In this document: piece by piece, positions 54,050 through 64,000 of the stretch
Numbering within the stretch: the first letter of the stretch is position 1
Layout of the letters: each line of letters opens with the position of its first letter
From: Zelonia costaricensis
Taxonomy: Eukaryota > Euglenozoa > Kinetoplastea > Trypanosomatida > Trypanosomatidae
Length of the DNA: 64,000 bases
Reading direction: 5' to 3'
Assembly (NCBI GenBank): GCA_030849075.1
Contig: JASAOO010003547.1
Span: forward strand, 1 to 64,000
Notes under the pieces: generated by a model
What the model was told of the DNA's origin: nothing
What the model saw: the letters and a program-made list of their open reading frames with translations, nothing else
Databases searched by the model: none
Position numbers and translations under genes: made by a program

Positions 54050-55942
54050 CTACTCGGCAGTGGTGTCCGGCTTCGCGTCCTCGTCAGACTTGGCGTCCGC
54101 GTTCGGTGGCGTCGCTGGAGTCGACCCCGCTCCGGCGGACGCCGCGGCGGGGGACTCGACTGCCGCGACGTCGCTGGCCGCCGCCGTATCTGCCGGCTCT
54201 GCCGCTGCAGCGTCCTTCGCGGCTGCCTCCTTGGCGGCTGCCTGCTTGGCGGCTGCCTCGGCCGCCTCCGCCTCCTTGCGTTCCTTGATTTCCTGTTCCG
54301 TCGGGAGGACGTGCAGGAAGCGGCAGGACTCCCCGAGGCGGCACATGTCCTTTAGGCGGAAGTGCGCGCAGTGCTGCATGCGCTTGCGGGTGGGGATGCT
54401 GTTCATCTCCTGCTCGTACTGCTTCTGGTATGTCTTGGCGCCCTCGGTCATGAGGACGTTGCCGCCCGGGTAGTCGTGGTACGTGTCGAAGCTGTTTTGG
54501 TTGAAGACGCGGACCGTCATCTCAGCCGGCAGCCGTGGCACCTCCGCCATCGCTTTCGGGTTGTTGATGTGCGTCGCGTTCGCGCTGTTCTCGCGCACCG
54601 ACTCGAGGTCGGAGACAGAGCAGTGAATGTCCTCGCAGTCCTCGCCCTTCTCGCACTCGGCGTGACTCAGCATCGCCGCGCAGAGCTTGAACTTCATCTT
54701 GAAGTTGTCGCCGTGGTCGTTGAACATGCCCACGTAGTCGATGCTGCCCTTTGTCACGTGCACGCTCTCCGAGGGCACCTTGTAGTACCGCGTCAGGGTG
54801 GGGTCGTAGCAGTGCACAAAGAAGCCAGCCGCGTACGCCCTCTTGCCGTCCTTCTCCACCTCGCTCGGCTCCACCTGCGGCCACGTGTACTCGAGACCGG
54901 CAATGTGCACCTTGTCGCACCCGCTGCCATGCATGCAGCCCTGCGTGCTGAGGAAGCTTGTGCACAGCACCAGCTTCGTCGTCTTTGGGTCAAAGCGCGT
55001 CACCGCCGGCGCGTTGCTCTTCTCCTTCGACTTGTCGGTGCTGGTCGACTTCTCCGCCTTGCCGTCATCCGTTACGCTGGTGTTGTTGCTCACCGACGCG
55101 CTATTGCTCTGCGGCTGGTGGTGCTGCAGCTGGGGGCGGATGTCGGCCATTGTGCTGTAGATGCGGTTGAGCTTCACGCTGATGATCCGCTTTGTGTCGG
55201 GGTGCAGAAGGTGCACCGTCGGCGTCTTCTCCGGCACCGCGTTGTTGCTGCTGTAGTGGTGCTGCTGGTTGTAGTAGTAACTGTTGTGCACCTGACGGTG
55301 GAACTGCGCGTTGTAGGCACCGTGTGCGCCACCACGCCCGCGGCCGCGGACGTTGTGGTAGCGCTGGGGGCCCACAGGGCCGCCCACGAAGTGGTTTGTG
55401 CTGTTGCTGCCGCCCTGCTGGTGATAACGCATCGTCTGCGGCGACGGTGGCGGGGCCGACTGCAGCGGCATCGGCTGCGGAAAGAAGTGCTGCGGCTGCG
55501 GTTGGGGCTGGGACTGCGGCTGGGCCTGGGGCTGAGGGTATCCGTAGGGAAAGACCTGCTGCGGGGGCATGTAGGACTGCTGCGGCATGAAGCTCATCGC
55601 TGGCTTCGCGGCACCGGAGTTGGCGGCGGTGTTCGGATACGCCAGGTACTGCTGCTGGTGTTGCTGCTGCTGCTGAGGGTAGCCATACTGGGAGGGAAAA
55701 ACGTGCTGCTGCTGCTGCTGTTGGTGCTGATGCTGATGCTGGTGCTGCTGTGGATGCTGCTGCTGTTGCTGCTGTTGCTGCTGCTGCTGCTGAGGGGACG
55801 AGTGCTGCTGGGAGGGCATCTGCTGCTGCTGCTGGTACTGATGCGGGGGCATCGCGCCATGCTGAGGGTGCTGCGGCGCTCCCTGATTATTGCGGTACAC
55901 CATCTGCTGGTTCCCGCCGCTGGCGATGTCCATCGGGAACAT
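54050..55942 (-). CDS. CCCH zinc-finger RNA-binding protein with Gln-rich N-terminus
   Basis: 630 residues from the ATG at 55942. A strong trans-splice AG lies 45 nt upstream (55988-55989). Residues about 30-160 are dominated by Gln, from CAG/CAA runs at about 55640-55850, with Pro, His and Tyr; this is a prion-like region typical of mRNA-granule proteins. A glycine/arginine patch (GRGRGGAHG) follows. Three canonical C-x8-C-x5-C-x3-H fingers can be read: C327-C336-C342-H346, C421-C430-C436-H440 and C525-C534-C540-H544. The C-terminus (about 550-630) is a charged helix and then an Ala/Asp-rich tail. CCCH proteins are major post-transcriptional regulators in trypanosomatids and often bind mRNA UTRs. 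The layout recalls the ZC3H39/40-type proteins, but I cannot assign orthology. The gene is isolated between two long gene-poor stretches. Confidence 0.9.
   Translation of the reverse strand: MFPMDIASGGNQQMVYRNNQGAPQHPQHGAMPPHQYQQQQQMPSQQHSSPQQQQQQQQQQQQHPQQHQHQHQHQQQQQQHVFPSQYGYPQQQQQHQQQYLAYPNTAANSGAAKPAMSFMPQQSYMPPQQVFPYGYPQPQAQPQSQPQPQPQHFFPQPMPLQSAPPPSPQTMRYHQQGGSNSTNHFVGGPVGPQRYHNVRGRGRGGAHGAYNAQFHRQVHNSYYYNQQHHYSSNNAVPEKTPTVHLLHPDTKRIISVKLNRIYSTMADIRPQLQHHQPQSNSASVSNNTSVTDDGKAEKSTSTDKSKEKSNAPAVTRFDPKTTKLVLCTSFLSTQGCMHGSGCDKVHIAGLEYTWPQVEPSEVEKDGKRAYAAGFFVHCYDPTLTRYYKVPSESVHVTKGSIDYVGMFNDHGDNFKMKFKLCAAMLSHAECEKGEDCEDIHCSVSDLESVRENSANATHINNPKAMAEVPRLPAEMTVRVFNQNSFDTYHDYPGGNVLMTEGAKTYQKQYEQEMNSIPTRKRMQHCAHFRLKDMCRLGESCRFLHVLPTEQEIKERKEAEAAEAAAKQAAAKEAAAKDAAAAEPADTAAASDVAAVESPAAASAGAGSTPATPPNADAKSDEDAKPDTTAE
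55640..55850. repeat. CAG/CAA (CTG/TTG on plus strand) trinucleotide-rich stretch
   Basis: Runs of CTG and TTG on the plus strand encode Gln/His-rich segments of the zinc-finger protein. Such runs vary in length between strains. Confidence 0.85.
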
Positions 55943-55987
55943 GGCGAATGTGGAAAAGACGGTGCGGTAGGGGTGGGCCCTGTAACC

Positions 55988-55989
55988 CT
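55988..55989 (-). promoter_or_regulatory. Predicted spliced-leader acceptor AG for the zinc-finger gene
   Basis: A T/C-rich minus-strand stretch (about 55992-56060) ends in TTCCCCGTCAG, 45 nt before the ATG at 55942. The longer frame to 56302 would translate this tract. Confidence 0.65.
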
Positions 55990-58900
55990 GACGGGGAACG
56001 ACGATAGAGGTGTACACGAGAAAGAGAACGCACAACAGAAAAAGAGGACACACAAGAGATAGAGAAAACACAAGAAGACGCGGAGACCAAACGCACGCAG
56101 TAAAGCGCGAATCACTTGACTTGCCCTTTTTTTTCTTCTTTGGAGGAGGAGAGGAAGCGCGACGATGCGAAGATGGGGAAGAGTGAGATGTGCGGAAGTC
56201 GTGGAGAGGGGGGGGAGAAGAGAGGGCAAAGCAAGAGGGCTCAGGAAGGGGGGAGAGGGAGAAAGATAAGAAGAAGGCAGATTGCGACACGCCACGGCAC
56301 ACTCACGAGGTCCAGAAAAGGAATACCTGCGAACAAGCCACAAGCACACGCGCACACGGAAGGGGTAATGCGGTAGGGTGGCTTGAGACGGTGGGTGCAG
56401 AGAAGACAACGAAGAATAGGACAGACGAGGAGCAGATCGAGAGAGGCGGGGGTGCGGGCAGCGCGAAATCACGGAGGCACTCGCGTGGAGAAGCGCTGCA
56501 GAGATCTTCAAACAAGGAGAAGAGAACGCGAAAGAAGCAAATGGCAGGTGCGTGGGCCGGCAGTGCCAAGAAGGGAACAGTGATGCGTCAACACACACGC
56601 AGAAAGGCGGTAAGGCGGGGCGACGAGCGGTTTGCCAGGGGGTGGGGTACTGTCGCAAACGTCCAGAGGAGACAGAGGAGCCGAAGCAGGTAAAAAAAAA
56701 GGGAGGAGCTGAAAAAGAAAAATGTGCAAGCACAGATCAACGTCCCGCGTCGTTCACCGCGGGTGAGCCGTGCTGTGAGTAGGGGAGCGGGGGGAGGTAT
56801 GCGGAGAAAGAGTTGAGAAGAACAAGAATGCGAAACGAGCGTGCAGCTCAAACACTCACAAGAGGCTGGCGAGAAAAAAAAAAAGGGAGACGCGGAAGCA
56901 GGAAAAAAAAAACGCGGAGGTGCTTTGCTGATTATAACAACGACAAGAGGTGCACCAAAGAAGGGGATGAAGGCGTGAACGGACTTTGTGAAGGGAAGTG
57001 AGCTCACCACAAGGAGCTGAGCTGAGAGAGGGAGAGTCAAGTGATGGCCAGAAGAAAAAAAAGGGGCACACGCAGACGACGCGAGTGGCACGGCAGGAGC
57101 GTCCAAAAGAAAAACGGAAGGAGAGGAGGGGAAAAACTGCTTCAGCAAGAAGTGAACACGAAAAAAAAGGGTTTGAACAACAGGCGGGGAGGCGTGCGAT
57201 TGCACAGGAGTGAATACAAGTCGAGGTGAGCGGCCGCGGGGGTGCGAGCGCGTGTTCTCCTACAGAAACACTCAGACAGAGAGAGAGACAGAGACGCAGA
57301 CACGCAGACACTCAGCAGGGAACGATGTATATCAGTCCTGACCGGAATTGCAGGACGAGGTAAAGCGGAAAGTGAACGAGGCAAAAGCTAAGACGCGTAA
57401 AGAGAGGCTGCCAGGGCAAATCAACAGACTCGCCACGGTGGCGTCGACGACACACGCGACCTGAACGAGCACGAGAGGCGCGTGGAACACACACACACAC
57501 AGACGCAAGAGGTACGGCGCTGCACCGACCAGCCAGCGTGAGTGCAGTGCAAGGAAGACGAGAAGTTCAGAAAGGGGCCAACAGACGCGCCAAGGCGGGT
57601 ATGGCGGGGAAAGGGGGGAGGGGCAGCGAGTGAAAGACAAAGCGGCGCCTGCGCGACACGCGCAGGGAAGCGCAAGCCGAAAGTAAAGAGACGAGAGGGA
57701 TAAACGTGACAAGCTCCGTGCAGAACTGCAAGCGCGGGAGAGGGATGAGGTGCACGGCGAGGAGTATGGTGGGGACGTCGGAAGTAAAGAAGTGCACCGA
57801 TCGAGAGATGAGGGGCAACACAACACGGTCACAAGCGAATCCGCTTAGAATCGGTGCTCTTTCGTTTTTTCTTTCCTTTTCCTTCTTTATTTCCCTTCTT
57901 CTTTTTTTTTTTTTTGCGACGTGTCTCAGTACTCGTGTGTGTGTGTTTGTTTTGCAGCTGACCGGTCTTGATGGAGAGGACGGTGGCTGGGTGTGTGATG
58001 CGGCTTTGCTCGGTGGAGTTGTATATGTGTTCCTTGAGCAGGCGTCGAGGCTGGGCAAGCGAGAACACAAAGAGAAAAAAAAAAAACAAATACAGGCAGA
58101 ACGAAATCAGCAAAACAAAACTGAAAGCGAAAAGGAGAGGAAGTGCTCAGCAGGTGCAGAGAGAGAGAGAGATAGAGAGAAACGGCAAGAAAGGGGAATG
58201 ATAAGAGAGGGGGAGCGGCACTGCAAGACTCGAACTGAGACGCGGGTGAGGAAACCTGTGTAGGAAAAGAGCGGCGGAGACACGCAAGCAACGCAGAAGG
58301 AGGACGAGGAGAGAAGAGCGAGTGCAGGAAGTTGATGATGATGGCAAGCCGGCAAAGCGGAAAGCGGAAACAGAAGCGGAGAGAGGGGAGAGAGAGAGAG
58401 AGCTGGAGGAGGAGATATCAACGAGATGGAGAATCACCCAAGTAAGAATGAGACTAAGCCAGGAAAAATGAAAAAGGTGAAGCACAAGACCAGCGAAGTC
58501 TGCCGTCGCACCTGCTAGAGTGAGGAAAAAGAGAAGGCGAGCGCGGGGGGAGAGGGTGGGGGGCGCGAGGAAGCAGGAAAGACCAGGAAGAATAGTCGTG
58601 CGGCTTCCTTCAGTCTGAGAGGGGGGAGGTGAAGAGAGCACGCACGGTGTGCTTCGGTGTGTATGCGTGTGAGTGTGCTGAGGCTCGACCCAGGGTGCTC
58701 GGTGCCTTCTTCCGTTATGCTGACGGCTTTTCTTTCTCGCGTTTCTCTTCTTCGCTCGTTCTCGAAAGCGCACGTATAAAACGCTAACGCGCACCACTTC
58801 CTTTCCAAGCTCTACCACGATGCGTGAGGTGCCTTTCCGTACGTCACAAGCAGCGTTGTCGAGCGAGGAGCGATCTGGTGGCTCAGCGCACCCTTCCTTG

Positions 58901-60744
58901 AACTTCCTTTCTCCTTCGGCTTCTCCACTTTGGCAAGCCTCACGTACAATTGTGGGCAAAGGATAAAGCAGCACTACGAGATGTGCAGAGGTGGTGTGGG
59001 TGTGGGTGTGTTTGGGGGGAGGGGAGCACAAGAGGGTAAGTCCAACGCTCTGGTGGTTCTATCCAGAGGCCTGACGAGTCCGGCGAAGAACGGGGAGCGG
59101 GAAGGCGGGGGGTGGGGTGAGTGGGGGCGCGAGACGAAAGGGCAAAAAAAAAAATGGACAGAAAGGGATCGCAGAGACGAGGGAGGAGGAGCAAACGGGA
59201 AGGAGCTCTCTGCGGCACCAGGAGACACACAAACAGCGCACCACTCGAGAGGCGGAGACGCAGGGGAGGGGTGTGACAGCGGCGTTGCCGTCTGGACGGC
59301 ACCGCAACGAGGCAGAAGGGGGCGGCAGGTAAGGAGAAGCGCGAGGAGGGCGGCGGTTGGACGAACAGGGCAGAAAGGAAGCAGCAGAGAAGAGAGTCAC
59401 CTGGGGGAGAGGGAGGAAGCACTCACATACATGCACCCATACACACACAGACACACACACACACGAGACGGCAAGCACGGTAGGAAAGGGGGAGTGGCCT
59501 TCGGGGCTACTGAAGCGCTAGCGACAACAGGCGAGGTGGTGCACAGCTGGAGGAAGGGGGAGGGACGGAGAAGTGAGAAAAAAGGGGTCAGGGGGAGGGA
59601 GAAGGGGAAAGACGGAGAAACGGAACAGAGGAGGAACAGAACAGAACGCGAAGGACGAGCCGGGAAGGGGGGGGGACACGCACACACGCACTCACAAGTG
59701 AAGCGAAGAAGAAAAGAGCAATCAGAAACAAATGGAAGCGAGAGAACCACTAACGTCGGAAGCCGTGAAGGCCGACGAAAGCACGGAGGGGGGGAAAGAG
59801 GAGAAAGGAAAGGTCAAAGCAGCACACACGCATACGCGCACGCACACGCACACCCAGGAGGGGAAACAACCACGCGGGGAGAGGGGAGTGCAGGAATCAC
59901 GAGAGAGCAGACACAGAAGAAAAAAGAAGAAAAGAGAGATACGACAGGGCACGGTTGTGGGTCAGAGCGAGAAGGGGACGCTGGAGAGGGTTGAAAGCAC
60001 AAGTGAAGCAGAGAAGGAACACAAAAAGAAGTACTGAGCTCACACAAGGGGGAGAGGGAGGCACACACTCACACAAAAACAGCGACCGCCAGTCAAACGT
60101 GAAGATGAAGGCACTCAGATAGACGCGGGGGGGGGGGAAGGATAGCGCGGAGGGAGTGGGGAAGAAGCCACGAGCACCGGCGCGCAGATGGGGGGCAAGG
60201 AGGGGAGGGCGAGGACAACTCACGAATAAACGGAAAAACGAGCGTCGCCGAGCAACCCGAACGGGTGGGAAGAGACGCGGGGCAACAGCTGCTGTTGGCA
60301 GAGAGAGAACAAGGGTGAGAAGGCGCGAAGAGAGAGAGAGAGCTAAAACACAGAAAAAAAAGGAGGATGAAGTGGGCGAGAGCAAGTGTGAGAGGACACC
60401 AATGATATGCTTCTCGTGCGCACAACTTCTTCACAGCTTTTCTCTTGTGAGCGCGTGTGTGTTCGTGTGTGGTTGCTGTTCTTTTTTTCCTGAAAGAAGC
60501 GATGGCGCTTGAGGGTGAATGAGGAAAAGGATACGAGCGAGCGGCGGAGGTGATATAACCGCGGCTGAGGCGTGACACGAGGCTGGAAAGGAGAGTACAA
60601 GGGCGCTGTGGGTCGTGCGAGACGGACGAGGGGGCGAGAGAGAGCGAGAGAGAAAGACGAGGGGGGAGGCTGGGTGGGGTGCGAGGCGTGGGCAGGCGCG
60701 GTTAAAGTGGAGTGAAGGGAAAGGCAGGGCGGCGGGGCGGAGAA

Positions 60745-60772
60745 GGGAGGAGGGAGGAGGGAGGAGGGAGGA
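60745..60772. repeat. Four tandem copies of GGGAGGA
   Basis: Four perfect 7-bp units with four closely spaced G-triplets give classical G-quadruplex potential on the plus (non-template) strand. Confidence 0.9.
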
Positions 60773-63700
60773 GGTTGAGATGTGGTGGGAGGAAGACGGA
60801 GGCAACACGCTGTTGTGTTCGACGCGCGGCGACGCCAGATCTGGAACGAGGAGGCCGGGCAACCGAACAGAAGCTCCGAGGAGAGCGAGCGATTGTGTGT
60901 TTCCCCCCCCCCCCCTCGTCTCCACGACGACAGCGCCGCGTGACGCGTTGAAGCAAGAACGTGTGCTCATCGTGTATGCGATGCGCTTCACGGCCCCGGA
61001 AAGTGCAGCGCAGGCGGAAGTGGTGGAACTGCCCTGGCGCACCCGCGCAGGAGGTGCCCACACAGGTGTCGAGGCAGCCCTCGATCGGCACATAACGCCG
61101 CATCGGCGAGGCCACAGTGCGAGCCACCAGGATGTGGAGGACACGCCAGAGCACCATACCCTGCTTCCTCTTGTCCCTCTCACCCGTAGTGGCCGGCACC
61201 CTCATCTCGCGAGGCCACTAACCTGTTCTTTCTCTTGGGTAAATCTCCTTTTTCTTTTCGCCTTCGACGATCGTTTTTTTTTTTCGTTTTCTCCAGAGAA
61301 TCCAAATCTCCCTCGTACAAGCAAGGGGGGCGAGAACGGCCGGCAATTCAATCACGCGGGTAGAACGCAAAGGGAAGAAGTCGAGAAACACGCGGAGACA
61401 CGCACACACACACATAGAGGCACACGCACTCACAGACACAAGACCTGAATTACAGCACCTCCTACAGAAACGCCGGAAGGCCCACATGCAGTGCGGGGGG
61501 AGGGGGGGGTCGGCTGCACGGAGATACACACGTGCACGTCTATGCACATCAGCGAGGGCACAGCGACGCCGACTTGCCACATCCATAGACAAACAAAAGA
61601 GTAGAAGAAACGAGCGAACGCACCCCCGCAACGCCGCCACCGTCGAGAATAGTAAAAGACAAGCGAGCGAAGAGGGCTGTAGACCGCGCAAGAGAGAGAG
61701 TGGGGGGCAGAGAAAGAGGCAACCCAAGTGTACGTCAGAAAAGCGGCAGTGTGAGAGAGGGGGAGACGAAGCGCGACGGCAAAAGCAGAAGGATGACAAC
61801 GTGAGAAGGAACACAAGCCGTCGAAACAAGCACTCGAAGGCACACACACACACATGCAGTGCTCGCAATCCACGCGTCAGATAGCGTTTCTCATTTTGAT
61901 GTTGCGCTCCTCGACTGCACAGGCAAACTGCCTCCCTCGCCTACCCCCACACGCACACACACGCGCCTTCTCTCTTGACCCCTTCCGTGCGACAGCTCCA
62001 AGCCCGTTCCTTATCAAATACTACGCAGAGGGTGCGCCTCCCTCTTGCTTCGACGCGGGGCACCTCCTCCGCCCCTCCCGCCCCCCCCCCTTCGCTCCGC
62101 GTGGCATCGCCACCCGGCTGTGGGCCTCCCCGAATGGGCAGGCTTTCGACTGCACGTTTACTCCGTGTGCACCACAGCCGGCGCGTGAGAGCACGCGACG
62201 TCGGGCACGGAAGCCGTGGCCACGCAACTTGAGCAAAGCGAAAAAAGGGAGAGGAGAGGAGTGGTGGTGTCGACTCAAGGGCCGGGGGTTGAGCGTGCAG
62301 CGGGCGGTAGTGGAGATACGGCAAGGGGGGGGGGGGCTTGCAACGACGAGGTGCCGGGCGATAGCACAAAAACACAGGGATCGAGTTTTTGAGGGGAGAT
62401 GCGCGGCTCACAGCGGTGTGATGTGACGAGAGAAACGAAGATGCCTACACGAGCGACACGACTCGCTCCTCACACAAGAAAACACGAAAGCGAGGTGCGA
62501 AGAAGAGGGAGAAGTCAAAGAGCGGCGCTAAAGACGCGTCTCGCAGACACACGCAGCACGAACTGTGGAGAGAAGAAGGGCGCCAGCACACGTGCACAGG
62601 CATGTGCGCAATCCTCATCTTTCAACCCCCTCTCCCGGCACCTTGTCGACTCCTCACACGCGTGTGGGTGCTAGTTCCCGGAAGGGCGCCGCCAGATTCT
62701 CCCCACACCCCCAAGCACACAAACACAACACCGTGCAGCGACAACGTAAAAACCGAAAAAGAAACGAGGGCAGAGGCCCAACAGCACGTGCGCGGTTCCA
62801 ACGAGATGGAGAGGAAGGAGCGGGGAGGGGGAGGGGGGCTTGAGTTGCACACGCGCACACGGAACGCCACGCAACAAGAAAAAAAGGGGCAACACAAAAG
62901 CCATTGCCGGAAAGGCACGGCACCCAACACACAAACGCACGTGATCAGGGAGGGAGGGAGGGGGGGAACGGAATCTTCGCAGGTCGCTCAAATGGCCCGC
63001 CAGGGAGGACGGCGGGTAGGTTACGTGGGGCTGAGGGGGGGAGGGGGAGGGGGCGTCGAGCAAAAGGGGACACGTCACCCAGTTGGTGTGGAGGAAGCGG
63101 GTGGGTAGGGGAGAGAGGTACAACGCAAAGAGGGAAGAGCGAATGCAAAACGAGGAAGCGCCAGGGGGAAAGAAAAAAAGCGGGAGAAGCAGCAGGACGA
63201 GCGGTGCGTCCGCGACAGCTTTCCCCGCGCCACATTTCTGTGATGCAGCGGAGGCGAGGACAAACGCGGGTCAGCTCCAAACACACGCAAACAAGAAGAG
63301 GGCAGTGGAGAGGAAGCAACACCAAGGGGAGAAAAAAATGAGACGGCCCCCAGCGCCGAGAGGGGGAAAAAGGCGGAAAACAAAAGAGAAAACCCAAATA
63401 AGAGAGTAAAGCGGCGGAAAGGTCCAAGACTATGACTCAAAAAAAAAAAACGCAAGCAGTGACTGGCTGGACACACACGCGTTAAAGACATGAACGCAGA
63501 GCGTTGCACTTGCTGTGCGCGTTGGCGCGGGTGTGCGCACGTGCACCCGCAGGTGTGTGTGTCCGCAATGGGAAAGGGGTGGTTGAGAGGAGAGCGAAGA
63601 AACAAAGGGACAGGAATATGGTGTAGTGGCCAAGGGGAGCGCCACGCGCCGACACAGCGATTACGCAGCGGGACAGAAGAAGGAAAAAAAAGGGGACATA

Positions 63701-64000
63701 CAGATCAGTGTCAGACAACCATAAAAGAGCTCCCGTCACCTCTCTCTCCCTCCCTTTCCTCTGCGAGTTTGCCCCGCGTTCAGGGTGGGTCAACGCGTCG
63801 GCAGGTGTACAAGTGCGGGTGCATCGTCGTGCAGCGAAAAGCACAGCCATGACGCCGCGCACGACACGGCACATAACTACGGCGCTCAGCACACTCGAGC
63901 ACTACACCTACTCCAGCATGGCGGGGCGCACCACACACACACTCGAACAACCGCGGGGGGGAGAGGCGAAACACCCTCAAGCACACACACAGACAAGAAC

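Larger units (their letters stand above)
55943..64000. other. Eight-kilobase region upstream of the zinc-finger gene with no convincing gene
   Basis: Like 38916-54049, this is mostly G/A-rich on the plus strand with CA repeats and short patches of other composition, near 57840-58070, 58680-58960, 60930-61310, 61880-62230, 62590-62710 and 63480-63560. The part next to 55943 contains the splice region of the zinc-finger gene. Longer open frames translate pyrimidine tracts into Ser/Leu/Pro/Phe-rich peptide. A gene may begin or end beyond the window edge. Confidence 0.55.

Noticed and set aside
54362..56062. 566-codon plus-strand frame opposite the zinc-finger gene
   Set aside because: Leu/Val/Arg low-complexity translation of the antisense strand. 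The three CCCH fingers on the minus strand are decisive.
58147..59031. 294-codon minus-strand frame including EACQSGEAEGERKFKEG
   Set aside because: The middle looks protein-like, but wobble positions are not GC-biased and the ends are repeat peptide. There is no placed splice acceptor, so the evidence is too weak.
1..64000. CRISPR arrays, insertion sequences, bacterial operons, rRNA or tRNA genes
   Set aside because: No spaced direct-repeat arrays, terminal inverted repeats with transposase, ribosome-binding sites or structural RNA signatures were seen. The sequence is eukaryotic (kinetoplastid).

Overview
The window looks like chromosomal DNA of a kinetoplastid, most likely a Leishmania/Leptomonas/Crithidia-type trypanosomatid. 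The DNA is GC-rich. Every well supported gene is intronless and lies on the minus strand. Each is preceded by a minus-strand pyrimidine tract and an AG close to the ATG, as expected for spliced-leader trans-splicing. Intergenic DNA is full of (CA/TG)n and homopurine/homopyrimidine runs. Gene content also fits: a calpain-like pseudo-peptidase, an ARL13 with a docking domain, a divergent TFIIH p52, and a CCCH zinc-finger protein with polyglutamine. The layout is that of one polycistronic unit read from high to low coordinates.

In transcription order (high to low) the supported genes are: CCCH zinc-finger RNA-binding protein (54050-55942); ubiquitin-like-domain protein (35166-38915); TPR/J-domain co-chaperone (29406-32897); acidic-tailed hypothetical protein (26007-27368); inactive calpain-like protein (21071-24379); ZnT-type zinc transporter (18934-20262); coiled-coil Ser/Arg/Pro-rich protein (15472-17211); TFIIH subunit p52/TFB2 (12912-14684); membrane-anchored helical-repeat protein (10598-11989); ARL13 GTPase (8669-9562); and a very large cyclic-nucleotide-binding/C2 protein (148-6036). 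As is normal in these organisms, neighbours are not functionally grouped. Control is expected after transcription, through UTRs.

The striking part is what is missing. About 15 kb (38916-54049) and about 8 kb (55943-64000) hold no convincing long gene. Both stretches are purine-rich on the plus strand (pyrimidine-rich on the transcribed minus strand) and are broken by short patches of ordinary composition. Several patches are open on the minus strand, have some coding-like codon use, and are bounded by AG on the 5' side and GT (often GTGAGT/GTGAGC/GTGAGA) on the 3' side. They could be small trans-spliced genes, relics, pieces of very long UTRs or, more speculatively, exons of a cis-spliced gene, which would be exceptional in this group. 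The sequence alone does not decide. Two short candidate genes (46388-46654, 52817-53137) are listed at low confidence and the rest are described as findings.
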